Source: Pseudomonadota bacterium | GTDB taxonomy: Bacteria; Desulfobacterota; Desulfovibrionia; Desulfovibrionales; Desulfovibrionaceae | Length of the DNA: 64,000 nt | NCBI GenBank assembly: GCA_023433925.1 | Contig: JAEYTO010000110.1 | Location: 1 to 64,000, forward strand | Direction: 5' to 3' | Shown here: positions 1 through 7,942 of the stretch, one piece after another | How positions within the stretch are numbered: position 1 is the first letter of the stretch | Layout of the letters: each line of letters starts with the position of its first letter | Notes under the pieces: model-generated | What the model saw: only the letters and a program-made list of their open reading frames with translations | What the model was told of the DNA's origin: nothing | Databases searched by the model: none | Program-made: the position numbers and the translations under genes

Positions 1-166
1 TTCGACCGGATCGAACCAACTCAATCATCTGTTGGCGAAATGCCGCCGAGTACGGGGGACGAGTCCTGGGCATCGTGGATATCTCCTTCACAAGCCGTGA
101 GTTATCCATGAAACCGTGTCAACTCCACTTTCCGGCCAGCCATGCCTGGGCAAGGGTCATGTCGGA

Positions 167-183
167 TTGGCACATGGCTTGCC
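167..183 (+). promoter_or_regulatory. sigma-54 (-24/-12) promoter-like site
   Basis: The bases read TTGGCAC-ATGGC-TTGCC, which match the -24/-12 consensus at every key position except the last base; the GG and GC pairs are ten bases apart as RpoN requires. It points toward the MoxR operon, 344 bases away. No activator-binding repeats were recognised, so function is inferred from the motif only. Confidence 0.45.
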
Positions 184-358
184 TCTGTGTGCCGGAAGGG
201 CGATGCCGCGCCGCAGGGCCTGAACTGCCGCATGGCATTTGTTTCGCCTGGCAAATCCATGCTCGGGCTGCATCCATGATCGCCTGGGGCTAAGCTCTTT
301 TCCGACCATGAATCCGCGACAGCCCTGCCTCGCCCATCCACTCGTCCCTTGCCTGCGG

Positions 359-384
359 TTGACCCCCTTGCCTGAGGGGGTCAA
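359..384. terminator. hairpin, possible terminator
   Basis: A perfect nine-base inverted repeat (TTGACCCCC / GGGGGTCAA) surrounds an eight-base loop and is followed by CCATTTCTC, a poor U-tract. It sits between the sigma-54-like site and the MoxR gene, so it could be an attenuator or an operator as well as a terminator. The rest of positions 1-526 holds no convincing gene; an open frame from position 3 to 293 is discussed under findings. Confidence 0.3.
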
Positions 385-526
385 CCATTTCTCAGGCCCG
401 CCTCTCTCGGCAGGCGCCCACGGCGGACGGGCATCGGCCTTGCGGCTCTCCGGCATGTGGGGCTTCCCTGCGCCCGCCGCCCGAGTTACTGTAGGCCTGA
501 CGAACCCACTGGAACGGGGAGCACGC

Positions 527-1510
527 ATGATTCCTTCCCGCATCATCTCCGCGCTTGAGACCCTGATTTCCCTGCGCCAACCCATGTTCATCTGGGGCGC
601 GCCCGGAGTGGGCAAGAGCCAAGTCGTGGCTCAGGTGGCGGCCCGCCTCGGGCTGGAGCTCCTCGACGTGCGCGCCATCCTGCTGGACCCCGTGGATCTG
701 CGGGGCCTGCCTCGGGTGGACGCCGACAACCGCGCCCACTGGTCGCCTCCGGCCTTCCTGCCGTCGCGCGGCAAGGGGGTGCTCTTCCTCGACGAGCTCA
801 ACGCCGCGCCGCCCCTGGTGCAGGCAGCCTGCTACCAGCTCGTCCTGGACCGCCGCCTGGGCGAATACGAGCTTCCGGACGGCTGGACGATCATCGCGGC
901 TGGCAACCGGGAGACGGACAAGTCCGTGACCCACCGCATGCCCTCGGCCCTGGCCAACCGTTTTGTGCACCTGGACTTCGAGGCGGATCTGGATGACTGG
1001 CTGTCCTGGGCCGACACGGCGGCCATAGACCCGCGCGTGAAAGCCTTCCTGCGCTTCAGGCCCAATCTCCTGCTGGACTTCGACCCCAAGAGACCCGACA
1101 AGGCTTTCGCCACTCCCCGCTCATGGGAGTTCGTGTCCAGGATCCTGGCCAGCGGGCCGGACGGGCATGTGCTGCTCGACCTGTGCCGGGGCACCGTTGG
1201 CCAAGGCCCGGCGGCCGAATTCCTTGGCTTCCTGGACATCTTCCAGCGCATACCCGATCCCGAGGCCATTCTGGCCGATCCCAGCCGCAGCCCCGTGCCT
1301 GATGAGCCCGCCGTGCTCTACGCCCTGTGCGAGGGGCTGTCCCGGCATATGCGCGACAGTCAGGCCGAGGCCCTGGTGACGTACGCGCTGCGCCTGCCGG
1401 CGGAGTTCAGCGTCCTGCTCATGCGCGACGCCGTGCGCCGGAACCCGGACATGGTTGATACCGAGGCATTCGCGGCCTGGGCCAGAAAGCACTCCGACGT
1501 GCTCCTGTAA
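527..1510 (+). CDS. MoxR-family AAA+ ATPase
   Basis: A 327-residue AAA+ ATPase of the MoxR type. Walker A GAPGVGKS is at residues 24-31 and Walker B ends in D89-E90 (VLFLDE). A sensor-1-like AAGN follows near 122, and an ANRF arginine-finger-like motif follows after it. MoxR proteins typically act as chaperones that remodel or insert metal centres in partners carrying VWA domains, and such a partner is encoded 11 bases downstream. The frame is open much further upstream, but the ATG at 527 is preceded by GGGGAG at a sensible distance and begins where the AAA+ domain should, so it is preferred. First gene of a three-gene operon. Substrate unknown. Confidence 0.9.
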   Translation: MIPSRIISALETLISLRQPMFIWGAPGVGKSQVVAQVAARLGLELLDVRAILLDPVDLRGLPRVDADNRAHWSPPAFLPSRGKGVLFLDELNAAPPLVQAACYQLVLDRRLGEYELPDGWTIIAAGNRETDKSVTHRMPSALANRFVHLDFEADLDDWLSWADTAAIDPRVKAFLRFRPNLLLDFDPKRPDKAFATPRSWEFVSRILASGPDGHVLLDLCRGTVGQGPAAEFLGFLDIFQRIPDPEAILADPSRSPVPDEPAVLYALCEGLSRHMRDSQAEALVTYALRLPAEFSVLLMRDAVRRNPDMVDTEAFAAWARKHSDVLL

Positions 1511-1521
1511 AAGGCGCACGG

Positions 1522-2874
1522 ATGCCCTCCCTTTCAGGCTCTCCCAACCGCGATGCGCGGCAAAAATTGATCAAGGCCAGGAGCGAGCTCATCCTCGACC
1601 ATCCCTTCTTCGGCTCCCTGGCCATGCGCCTGGCGCTCGTCGAGGACCCCGACTGCGCGACGGCCTGGGCCGATGGCCGGACCCTGGGCTTCAACCCAGA
1701 CTACATCGCCGCCCTCGACCCGGAAGAGACCAAGGGCCTGCTGGCGCACGAGGTCATGCACCTGGCCTGTTTGCATCAGGTGCGGCGCAAGGGCCGCAGC
1801 GCGCGCCTATGGAACATGGCCGGCGATCTGGCCATCAACTGGCTCCTGCTGGAGGCCGGCCTGCGCCTGCCGCGCGGCTTCCTGCACGACCCGGCGCGGA
1901 CGGACATGAGCGTGGACGCCATTTATTCATCCATGTCCGGCCAGGAAGGCAAGGCAGGCGGAAGGCCCGATAATGATGCGGGCAAGGACAGCGGGGCGGC
2001 CCAGGGCAGCCCCTCGCCGGACGCGCCCGGCAAGCGCCAGGAGGCCAGACGCCATGGCCAGGCCGGCGGCGGGTCGGAGGGAGCGGGCCGGCCGAGGCAG
2101 CCTGGGAGCGGCTCGCTCCCTTCCCTGGAAGGGCAATCCCCCACGGACCATGAGTTGGACATGTCCGCGGATCCGGGCCGCTGCGGCGAGGTGCGTGATC
2201 CCCAGAGCCAGCCGCACGGCCGGCCGGAAGAGGAGCTGGCCCGGCAGGAAAGCCAGTGGCGGGCGGCGGTGACCAGGGCCGCGGCTGAAGCCCGCGAGCA
2301 GGGACGGCTTCCGGCGGGCATCGAGCGCGCCATCTCCCAGCTTGCCGACATAAGCCTGGACTGGAGGCAAATCCTGGACCGCTTTCTGGCGGCCAGCGCC
2401 AGGGACGACTATTCGTGGGTCGCACCCAACCGGCGCTACCTGCACCAGGGCCTGTACCTGCCCTCCCTGCACTCGCGGGAGCTGCCCGACATCGTCGTGG
2501 CCGTGGACACATCCGGAAGCATCTTCAACCGCGAGCTGGAGCGGTTCGCGGCGGAGATCTCGGCCTTGCTGGAAGCATACGAAACCACCGCCCACGTGCT
2601 CTACGCCGACGCCAAGGTCCAGCACGGCGAGGTCTTCCGGCGCTCGGACCTGCCCCTGGAGCTCAAGCCGCTGGGCGGCGGCGGGACCGATTTCAGGCCC
2701 GCCTTTCAGTGGGTCGAGGAGCAGGGGCTGCGGCCGGCCTGCCTCATCTATCTCACCGACTTGGAATGCTCGTGCTTTCCGGAGGAGCCCGAGTACCCCG
2801 TGCTGTGGGCAGTGATCGGCAAATGGCGCAACGCTCCGCCCTTCGGCGAGATCGTCGAGGTGCGCGGCGGCTGA
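1522..2874 (+). CDS. VWA-like metallopeptidase-type protein (DUF2201 family)
   Basis: A 450-residue protein of the putative metallopeptidase / VWA-like family. The N-terminal part carries HEVMH at 76-80 followed by LACLH, a zincin-like HExxH. A charged, Gly/Pro/Ser-rich linker spans about 135-245. The C-terminal half contains the MIDAS-like DTSGS motif at 329-333, typical of a metal-dependent VWA fold. No signal peptide is visible, so it is cytoplasmic. In this family the protein is usually encoded beside a MoxR ATPase, exactly as here, and the pair is thought to act together. Whether the HExxH is catalytic is unknown. Confidence 0.85.
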   Translation: MPSLSGSPNRDARQKLIKARSELILDHPFFGSLAMRLALVEDPDCATAWADGRTLGFNPDYIAALDPEETKGLLAHEVMHLACLHQVRRKGRSARLWNMAGDLAINWLLLEAGLRLPRGFLHDPARTDMSVDAIYSSMSGQEGKAGGRPDNDAGKDSGAAQGSPSPDAPGKRQEARRHGQAGGGSEGAGRPRQPGSGSLPSLEGQSPTDHELDMSADPGRCGEVRDPQSQPHGRPEEELARQESQWRAAVTRAAAEAREQGRLPAGIERAISQLADISLDWRQILDRFLAASARDDYSWVAPNRRYLHQGLYLPSLHSRELPDIVVAVDTSGSIFNRELERFAAEISALLEAYETTAHVLYADAKVQHGEVFRRSDLPLELKPLGGGGTDFRPAFQWVEEQGLRPACLIYLTDLECSCFPEEPEYPVLWAVIGKWRNAPPFGEIVEVRGG

Positions 2875-2894
2875 CCGGCAACCAAGGAGGGTTC

Positions 2895-3362
2895 GTGCGC
2901 ATTTCCTGGAGCATAACCAAAAAGCGCGGGAACAACCGGCCCATGATGACGTACCGCATCGTGCTGGAGCCGTTCGAGCAGGAGCTGGCCGTGCCGGCGG
3001 TGGAGATCCGAAGCCGCATCCCCAGGCCGCCGGTCGCCTTCGAGGCGCATTGCTGGCCGGGCGAGAACGAGCGGGCCGAGGGCTGGGCCGCCGACGAGTG
3101 TTACGTCCTCAAGACCCCCTCGCACAAGGCCATGGAAATCGAGGCGGAATGCCGGCTGCCCTGGCACGCTGACAATGCCTATCCAGAGGTGGAGGAGTCG
3201 TTCGAGCTTCTGCGCCAGGCATATGAGCAGGCCCTCCAGGCGGCGTACGACAGCCTGCCCATGGACCGTATGGAGGAATTGAGCTATACGTCGGAAATGA
3301 AGAAGCATCTTGCTCCGGGTGTCGCGGCCCGCAGGCTCGTGCAGGCGGCGCGCAAGCCCTGA
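2895..3362 (+). CDS. hypothetical protein, third gene of the MoxR operon
   Basis: A 155-residue soluble, acidic protein with no domain I recognise. A GTG start at 2895 is chosen because AAGGAGG lies just before it; ATG codons at 2943 and 2946 are alternatives without such a site. It starts 20 bases after the VWA-like gene in the same direction, so co-transcription is likely. The C-terminal part is helical-looking and rich in Glu, Ala and Arg. No signal peptide or membrane segment. It may be the substrate or accessory of the MoxR-VWA pair, which is inference from position only. Confidence 0.7.
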   Translation: MRISWSITKKRGNNRPMMTYRIVLEPFEQELAVPAVEIRSRIPRPPVAFEAHCWPGENERAEGWAADECYVLKTPSHKAMEIEAECRLPWHADNAYPEVEESFELLRQAYEQALQAAYDSLPMDRMEELSYTSEMKKHLAPGVAARRLVQAARKP

Positions 3363-3397
3363 TCGGCGGCTGTCCTGCCATGATCGCCCAGGCATGA

Positions 3398-3537
3398 CAG
3401 CCTGTTGAAAAACAGGCTGAGCGGGCCGGGATGGCCCGCCGGATGCACACAGGCGCGCGACATCCGTGAGCAATGCCTGAGCCTTGCTCAGGCAAAGCGA
3501 AGTTGAAAAAAGCCAGGACGGCTGTTTTCAACAGTCT
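3398..3537 (+). repeat. MITE-like multi-hairpin repeat, copy A1
   Basis: A 140-base element with imperfect terminal inverted repeats (CAGCCTGTTGAAAAACAG on the left; the complement of CAGACTGTTGAAAACAG on the right). Inside are stem-loops: CAGCCTGTT-GAAA-AACAGGCTG, GCGGGCC-GGGAT-GGCCCGC, and TGAGCAA...TTGCTCA. A second, inverted copy lies at 23180-23303 and keeps these stems. There is no coding capacity, so any transposition would have to be in trans. Confidence 0.75.
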
Positions 3538-4229
3538 GATAAGAAGGCGGACCTGAAGCCCTTTCGGTGTGGCCTCCCTTTTTATCTTACGAGATTCGTT
3601 ATCGGCACGCATGTCGAAGCTCGGGACGACCACCTTGTTGTGTTCCGCCCCAGACCCTGGCGCGGTTCCCGCCAGGACCCGGTTGGTGAGATGGGAGCCT
3701 TGAGGTTATAACTTGGACTGCAGGCCCTTTGAATGCTTAATAAACAAGAGTGAGGGGCAGCCCCCGGAGGCCCATTTGTATAAATCCGGCAGGAGGGCCT
3801 AACAAGGAAGGAATTGACCTTTCTTCGCAATCGATGCACAAGGTGATGACTGGATCAACCCCACGGCGGGGGCAATAGACGCATAGGGTCAGAGTATCTT
3901 TCATGGACCAGTCGCCTTGCAGTCCTGCTGCCTCCTCCGTCACGGCTACAAGCCAGTTGCTTGCAGGAGGTGGTCCGTGATGCCAGGGCGGACTGTCCGG
4001 GAAAGCCGATGCCGCGGCGCCGGTTGCAGAGGCCGGATGAAGAAAGCTGGTCATCATCCTCGGACCTTGAACTGGAAATGGTCCACTGGCGGGTTGCGCC
4101 TGCACCTCACGCATGCGCATGCGCCGAGAGTCCAGGGCCGAGCCGGGCGGCGTGATGGCCCAGGCGTTCCAGGCGTCATGCACGTACGCTTGGCGCCTTC
4201 GGGAGTAACCAACGATCGGGGAAGGTACC
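3538..4229. other. mostly non-coding stretch
   Basis: Between the repeat and the response regulator, base and codon use are less GC-biased than in the neighbours. Apart from one doubtful 55-codon frame on the minus strand (3737-3904), no frame shows a convincing start or product. The longer antisense frames here run into the response-regulator gene as shadows. Confidence 0.5.
3737..3904 (-). CDS. possible 55-residue Cys-rich small protein
   Basis: A doubtful short frame encoding 55 residues with two CxxC pairs, CVYC at 8-11 and CIDC at 23-26, a spacing compatible with a zinc knuckle. The ATG at 3904 has AAGG about ten bases before it. Third-position GC is only about half, far below the neighbouring genes, so it is either foreign DNA or not a gene. 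No family is recognised. It runs opposite to both neighbours. Confidence 0.22.
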   Translation of the reverse strand: MKDTLTLCVYCPRRGVDPVITLCIDCEERSIPSLLGPPAGFIQMGLRGLPLTLVY

Positions 4230-4862
4230 GTGATACGCATAATGATTGCCGATGACCATCCAATCGTGCGCGAAGGATTGAAGCAGATCCTGGCCGGCGC
4301 ACACGACATCCAGGTCGTCGCCGAGGCCGAATCGGGGTACGACCTGCTCGACAAGCTGCCTAAATTCCAGCCTGACACGATCCTGCTGGACATCAAGATG
4401 CCGGGCATCGGCGGCCTGGACGTGCTCAAGCAGATCAAGACCGTCAAGCCCGAGTTGCCCGTGCTCATCCTGAGCATGCACCCCGAGGAGCAGTACGCCA
4501 TTCGCGTGCTCAAGGCCGGCGCGGCGGGTTATCTGACCAAGAACAGCGCTCCCGAGAGGCTCGTCGACGCCATACGCAAGGTCAACCAGGGCGGCAAGTA
4601 CATCAGCTCGACCCTGGCCGAGCGCCTGGCCTTCGACCTGGACAGCGATTCGCACAAGAGCTCGCACGAGTTCCTGTCGGACAGGGAATACCAGGTCCTG
4701 TGCATGATCGCCCAGGGCAGGACCGTCTCCGAGATCGCCGACACGCTCAAGCTGAGCGTCAAGACCATCAGCACCTACCGCGCGCGGATTCTCGAAAAGA
4801 TGAGGATGAAGAACAACGCCGAGCTTACCTATTACGCCATCCAGAACGGGCTGGTGGAATAG
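4230..4862 (+). CDS. NarL/FixJ-family response regulator
   Basis: A 210-residue response regulator. Receiver domain about 1-120 with acidic D8 and D9, phospho-acceptor D54 and conserved K104; a LuxR-type helix-turn-helix follows at about 145-205. A GTG start is used, with GGGGAAGG in front; it makes the protein begin exactly at the first receiver strand. The overall layout resembles UvrY/GacA-type regulators. No histidine kinase is adjacent, so it is an orphan. Just downstream lie an inverted repeat of the type such regulators bind and a strong terminator. Confidence 0.92.
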   Translation: MIRIMIADDHPIVREGLKQILAGAHDIQVVAEAESGYDLLDKLPKFQPDTILLDIKMPGIGGLDVLKQIKTVKPELPVLILSMHPEEQYAIRVLKAGAAGYLTKNSAPERLVDAIRKVNQGGKYISSTLAERLAFDLDSDSHKSSHEFLSDREYQVLCMIAQGRTVSEIADTLKLSVKTISTYRARILEKMRMKNNAELTYYAIQNGLVE

Positions 4863-4879
4863 GCGGCTAGCCGTTCTCA

Positions 4880-4898
4880 TGTAGGACAAACACCTACA
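4880..4898. promoter_or_regulatory. inverted repeat TGTAGG-N7-CCTACA
   Basis: A perfect six-base inverted repeat with a seven-base spacer, 17 bases after the response-regulator stop codon. It resembles the TGTAAG-N6-CTTACA box known for GacA/UvrY-type regulators. Whether the upstream regulator binds it is inference. Confidence 0.35.
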
Positions 4899-4996
4899 CA
4901 TTATTCAGCAGCCCTCTTACAGACGCCCAGCTCTTCGGCTGATACTCAGCTTCTCGGAAAGCGAAACGCTCGCTCTTCCGGCAGTCCATTGTTTTA

Positions 4997-5064
4997 GGCC
5001 GATGAAAGCTCCCGCCTCTGGGCGCCCCTCCATTCCCAGATCGCTTTCATCGGCCTTCTCTTTT
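4997..5064 (+). terminator. long-stem rho-independent terminator
   Basis: A perfect 13-base stem (GGCCGATGAAAGC at 4997-5009, complement at 5043-5055) is followed at once by TTCTCTTTT. The loop is 33 bases. It ends transcription 195 bases past the response-regulator gene, or of a short RNA starting in that gap. A weaker hairpin (AGAGGGC/GCCCTCT, 5117-5133) lies beyond it, downstream of the converging xerC gene. Confidence 0.65.
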
Positions 5065-5175
5065 CAGATGGCCTTGCCGGGCTTCGAGAACGCATCTCCC
5101 AGGCAGCACTGCGGAGAGAGGGCGGCGCCCTCTTCCGATCCGCACGCAAGCCGCCCGAGCAGCCGGCGGCAAGCC

Positions 5176-6126
5176 TTATTCTTCCTTTTTCCTGGAGCCC
5201 GTCGAGCGCGGGTGCGCCGCGTCGTAGGTCTTGGCGATCTGGGTCAGGTTGAGATGCGTGTAGCGCTGGGTGGTGGTCAGCCGCTTGTGGCCCAGCAGCT
5301 CCTGCACGCTGCGCAGGTCCGCGCCGGACTGGAGCAGGTGCGAGGCGAAGCTGTGACGCAAGGTGTGCGGGCTGATGGACTGGGGCAGGCCGGCCAGCTT
5401 GGCCAACCCTGCCACGATGCGACCTGCCTGGACACGGTGGAGCCGCCCGCCCCGGCTGCCCAGGAAAAGGGCTCGCTCCGTGAGCTTGGCCGGAAAGGCG
5501 TGGCGCTGGGCCAGGTAGGCCTTGAGCCGGCGCACCGAAGCGTCGCTGAGCGGCACGAGACGCTCCTTGCGGCCCTTGCCCATGACGCGCAGGATGCCCG
5601 AGCCCGGATCTATGTCGTCCACGTCCAGATCCAAGGCCTCGCTGATGCGCAGCCCAGAGCCGTAGAGCAACTCGGCCAGGGCCAGATCGCGCAGGCCTTC
5701 CGGCCCTGCCGACACCTTGGCCTCCATGACCGCCAGGGCCTGATCCACGTTGAGCGCCTTGGGATGGCGCTTGTCCTGCTTGGGGTTGCCCACGCTGGAC
5801 AGGGGATTGTCCTTGGCCAGCCCGGTCTTGCGCAGGTAACGGAAAAGACTGCGCAGGGAGGACAGCTTGCGCGACATGGAGGACTTGCGCGCGCCCGTGC
5901 GGTGCAGATCGGCCAGAAAGGCGCGCACGTCGTCGCGTGTCACGGCCTCGGGTTCGGCCAGAGTCCTGTCGCGACGGGACAGAAAATGCTCGAACTGCTC
6001 CAGGTCGCGGCCATAGGCCCTGAGCGTGGCCTGGGAATAGCCCTTCTCCACGTCCAGGTGCATGAGGAAGGCCAGGCAGGCGTCCGGAAGCTTGAACTCA
6101 GGGAAGCGTTCGCCGGTCGACGACAT
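5176..6126 (-). CDS. xerC: tyrosine recombinase XerC/XerD family
   Basis: A 316-residue tyrosine site-specific recombinase. Residues about 15-105 form the core-binding (SAM-like) domain and the rest the catalytic domain. The catalytic set is complete: R160, K184, H254, R257 (HTLRH), H280 and nucleophile Y289. Size fits XerC/XerD enzymes that resolve chromosome dimers at dif. The ATG at 6126 is chosen because AGGAG lies six bases before it; an ATG 15 bases upstream lacks a site. It overlaps the end of the GGDEF gene by 29 bases, so it belongs to that operon and not to a mobile element. XerC versus XerD cannot be decided here. Confidence 0.88.
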   Translation of the reverse strand: MSSTGERFPEFKLPDACLAFLMHLDVEKGYSQATLRAYGRDLEQFEHFLSRRDRTLAEPEAVTRDDVRAFLADLHRTGARKSSMSRKLSSLRSLFRYLRKTGLAKDNPLSSVGNPKQDKRHPKALNVDQALAVMEAKVSAGPEGLRDLALAELLYGSGLRISEALDLDVDDIDPGSGILRVMGKGRKERLVPLSDASVRRLKAYLAQRHAFPAKLTERALFLGSRGGRLHRVQAGRIVAGLAKLAGLPQSISPHTLRHSFASHLLQSGADLRSVQELLGHKRLTTTQRYTHLNLTQIAKTYDAAHPRSTGSRKKEE

Positions 6127-7066
6127 ATCCGCTCCTGCCATTATGCTTGGCCAGCCCCTTGAGCGCCGCGGCCGCGGCCGAGGCTTGGCCGTAATGCTTG
6201 AGGCGGCCGCCCAGGTTGTGCGTCACGCCGATGGATACGGTCATGATGGGGAAATTTTTGGAATCACCCTGGCGGTCCTTGGAGCGGATGCAGCCCGCGA
6301 GCCGGTCCTGCTCGTCATAGAAGCTCGGGATGATGGCGTCGAAGGCCGTCACGATGCTCCGGCAGATGCCCTCGGCGTCCCTGAACGGCACGACAAAGAC
6401 GAAATCGTCTCCTCCCACGTGGCCCGCGAAGCGCTTGCTGGCAGATGCGGCGCGCAGCGAGTTGACCACCAGCCGGGAGGTCATCATGAGCACCTCGTCG
6501 CCGCGGGAGAAGCCGTACTTGTCGTTGAAGGACTTGAAATAGTTCAGGTCCACGTAGCCCACGGCGAACTCTTCGCCACATTCGATGCCCCGCTGGATGC
6601 GCCTGATGATGCTCGTGTTGCCGGGCAGGCGGGTGAGCGGATTGGCGTCGAAGGAGCGCTTGGCGCGCTGGAGGGCCAGCAGGATGCGCGCACGGACCAG
6701 GCCGGAGTCGCACGGCAGCGCCAGAAAATCGTCCACCTCAAGCTCGCTCAGGTCGAGGCCCGCCGAAATATCCTCCAGGGACAGGATGAGCACGACCGGG
6801 ATCTGGCGATAGACGTTCTCGCCCTTGACGAGCCTGGCGAGCTCCACGCCGGGGATGTCCGGGATGCGGTTGTCGATGAGAAAGAGATCGGGAGGCTCCA
6901 GGAGCAGTCTCTCCACCGACTTGCAGCCCTCGCGGAAGGTCAGCCAAGTGATCTGCCACTCAGGCCACAACCCCTTGAGCGTTCCCTCCAGGCCGGCATC
7001 GGCCGTGATGAGATAGAACCTTCCAGCCCAGGGCTCCATGTATGTCGTCGTCATATGGCATCCCAC
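6098..7066 (-). CDS. receiver-like GGDEF protein (putative diguanylate cyclase)
   Basis: A 322-residue protein with an N-terminal receiver-like domain (about 15-130; D65 in LFLIDNR sits where the phospho-acceptor is expected) and a GGDEF domain (about 138-315). The signature reads GGDDF at 218-222, an accepted active variant. The RxxD inhibitory site that normally stands nine residues before the signature is absent. The enzyme would make cyclic di-GMP in the cytosol. The start is unsure: ATG at 7066 or 7054, neither with a strong ribosome-binding site. It lies between an HDOD gene and xerC on the same strand. Confidence 0.85.
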   Translation of the reverse strand: MGCHMTTTYMEPWAGRFYLITADAGLEGTLKGLWPEWQITWLTFREGCKSVERLLLEPPDLFLIDNRIPDIPGVELARLVKGENVYRQIPVVLILSLEDISAGLDLSELEVDDFLALPCDSGLVRARILLALQRAKRSFDANPLTRLPGNTSIIRRIQRGIECGEEFAVGYVDLNYFKSFNDKYGFSRGDEVLMMTSRLVVNSLRAASASKRFAGHVGGDDFVFVVPFRDAEGICRSIVTAFDAIIPSFYDEQDRLAGCIRSKDRQGDSKNFPIMTVSIGVTHNLGGRLKHYGQASAAAAALKGLAKHNGRSGYVVDRRTLP

Positions 7067-7102
7067 GGCGGCGGGCGTCTGCTGCTCGCCGGCGCTCCGC
7101 CT

Positions 7103-7939
7103 CTAGAGGGGGAACATGGGGGCGGTCGAGTATTTGTCGAAGAATTCCTCAAGGATGAGGCTCATGTCCTGAGTGGTCAGACCCAGGTGTCTCAGGGCCA
7201 CCGGCTCAAGGTAGGGCGCGAGATCCTTGTCTCCGGGCCCGCACTCCGTGGCGTGCACGATGAAGTCCGCCAGGTGCACGACACTTGCGAACTTGGGGTA
7301 GTTCCGCGCCAGGCTCGGCCTGTGATGGTGGCTCAGGCCCTCCTCCAGGCTCGGGGGCAGGTTCCAATGCTCCGACAGCCAGGCGTTGACCCTGTCGTGC
7401 CCGAAACCGAGCACCTTTCTCTCGGCCTCCAGCGTATGGATGTCCTCGCGGGCCGCCACCTCGACAATGGCCTCGTTCAGGTCGGGGAGCTGCAGGGCGA
7501 TGATCAGCTTGCCGAGGTCGTGCAGCAGCCCGGCCACGGAGTACTCCTCGGCGTTCTTGAGGTCCGCCCTGCGGGCGATGCAGCCCGAGGCGATGGCGCA
7601 GCCGATGCTGTGGGCCCAGAGGGGGGTCATGTTCCGGGCCATGATCTCCAGGACCGACGTGCTGATGATGATGCCCCTGATGACATTGAAGCCGAGCAGC
7701 ACGAGCGCGTGATGTATGGAGCCGATTCGGCCGGGGAAGCCGTAGATGGGCGAGTTGACCATCTTGAGCACCTTGGCCGAGAGGACCTGGTCGTGGGAGA
7801 TGATCCTGGCGATCTGGTCCGTGGAGGACGAAGGGTCTTCCACCAGGGCCATCACCTGGTCAAGGACGGAGGGCAGGGTCGGCAGGTCCCGGATAGCCAG
7901 GATGCGCCCCTTGTTGAGGTGCAGGTCCTTATGGTCCAC
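7103..7939 (-). CDS. HDOD-domain protein
   Basis: A 278-residue protein that is essentially one HDOD domain, from about residue 15 to 215. The sequence DLPTLPSVLDQV near the start and ISHDQVLSAKVLKMVNS are typical. An HD pair is kept at 140-141 (GLLHDLGK), although most HDOD proteins lack phosphodiesterase activity and serve as signalling scaffolds. The next gene upstream ends three bases before this one starts, and a GGDEF gene follows, so it probably belongs to a cyclic-di-GMP or stress signalling operon. Confidence 0.88.
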   Translation of the reverse strand: MDHKDLHLNKGRILAIRDLPTLPSVLDQVMALVEDPSSSTDQIARIISHDQVLSAKVLKMVNSPIYGFPGRIGSIHHALVLLGFNVIRGIIISTSVLEIMARNMTPLWAHSIGCAIASGCIARRADLKNAEEYSVAGLLHDLGKLIIALQLPDLNEAIVEVAAREDIHTLEAERKVLGFGHDRVNAWLSEHWNLPPSLEEGLSHHHRPSLARNYPKFASVVHLADFIVHATECGPGDKDLAPYLEPVALRHLGLTTQDMSLILEEFFDKYSTAPMFPL

Positions 7940-7942
7940 GGC

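Noticed and set aside
5176..6126. Integrase of a mobile element
   Set aside because: Its neighbours are signalling genes in the same operon, no attachment sites or tRNA lie nearby, and its size and motifs fit chromosomal Xer recombinases.
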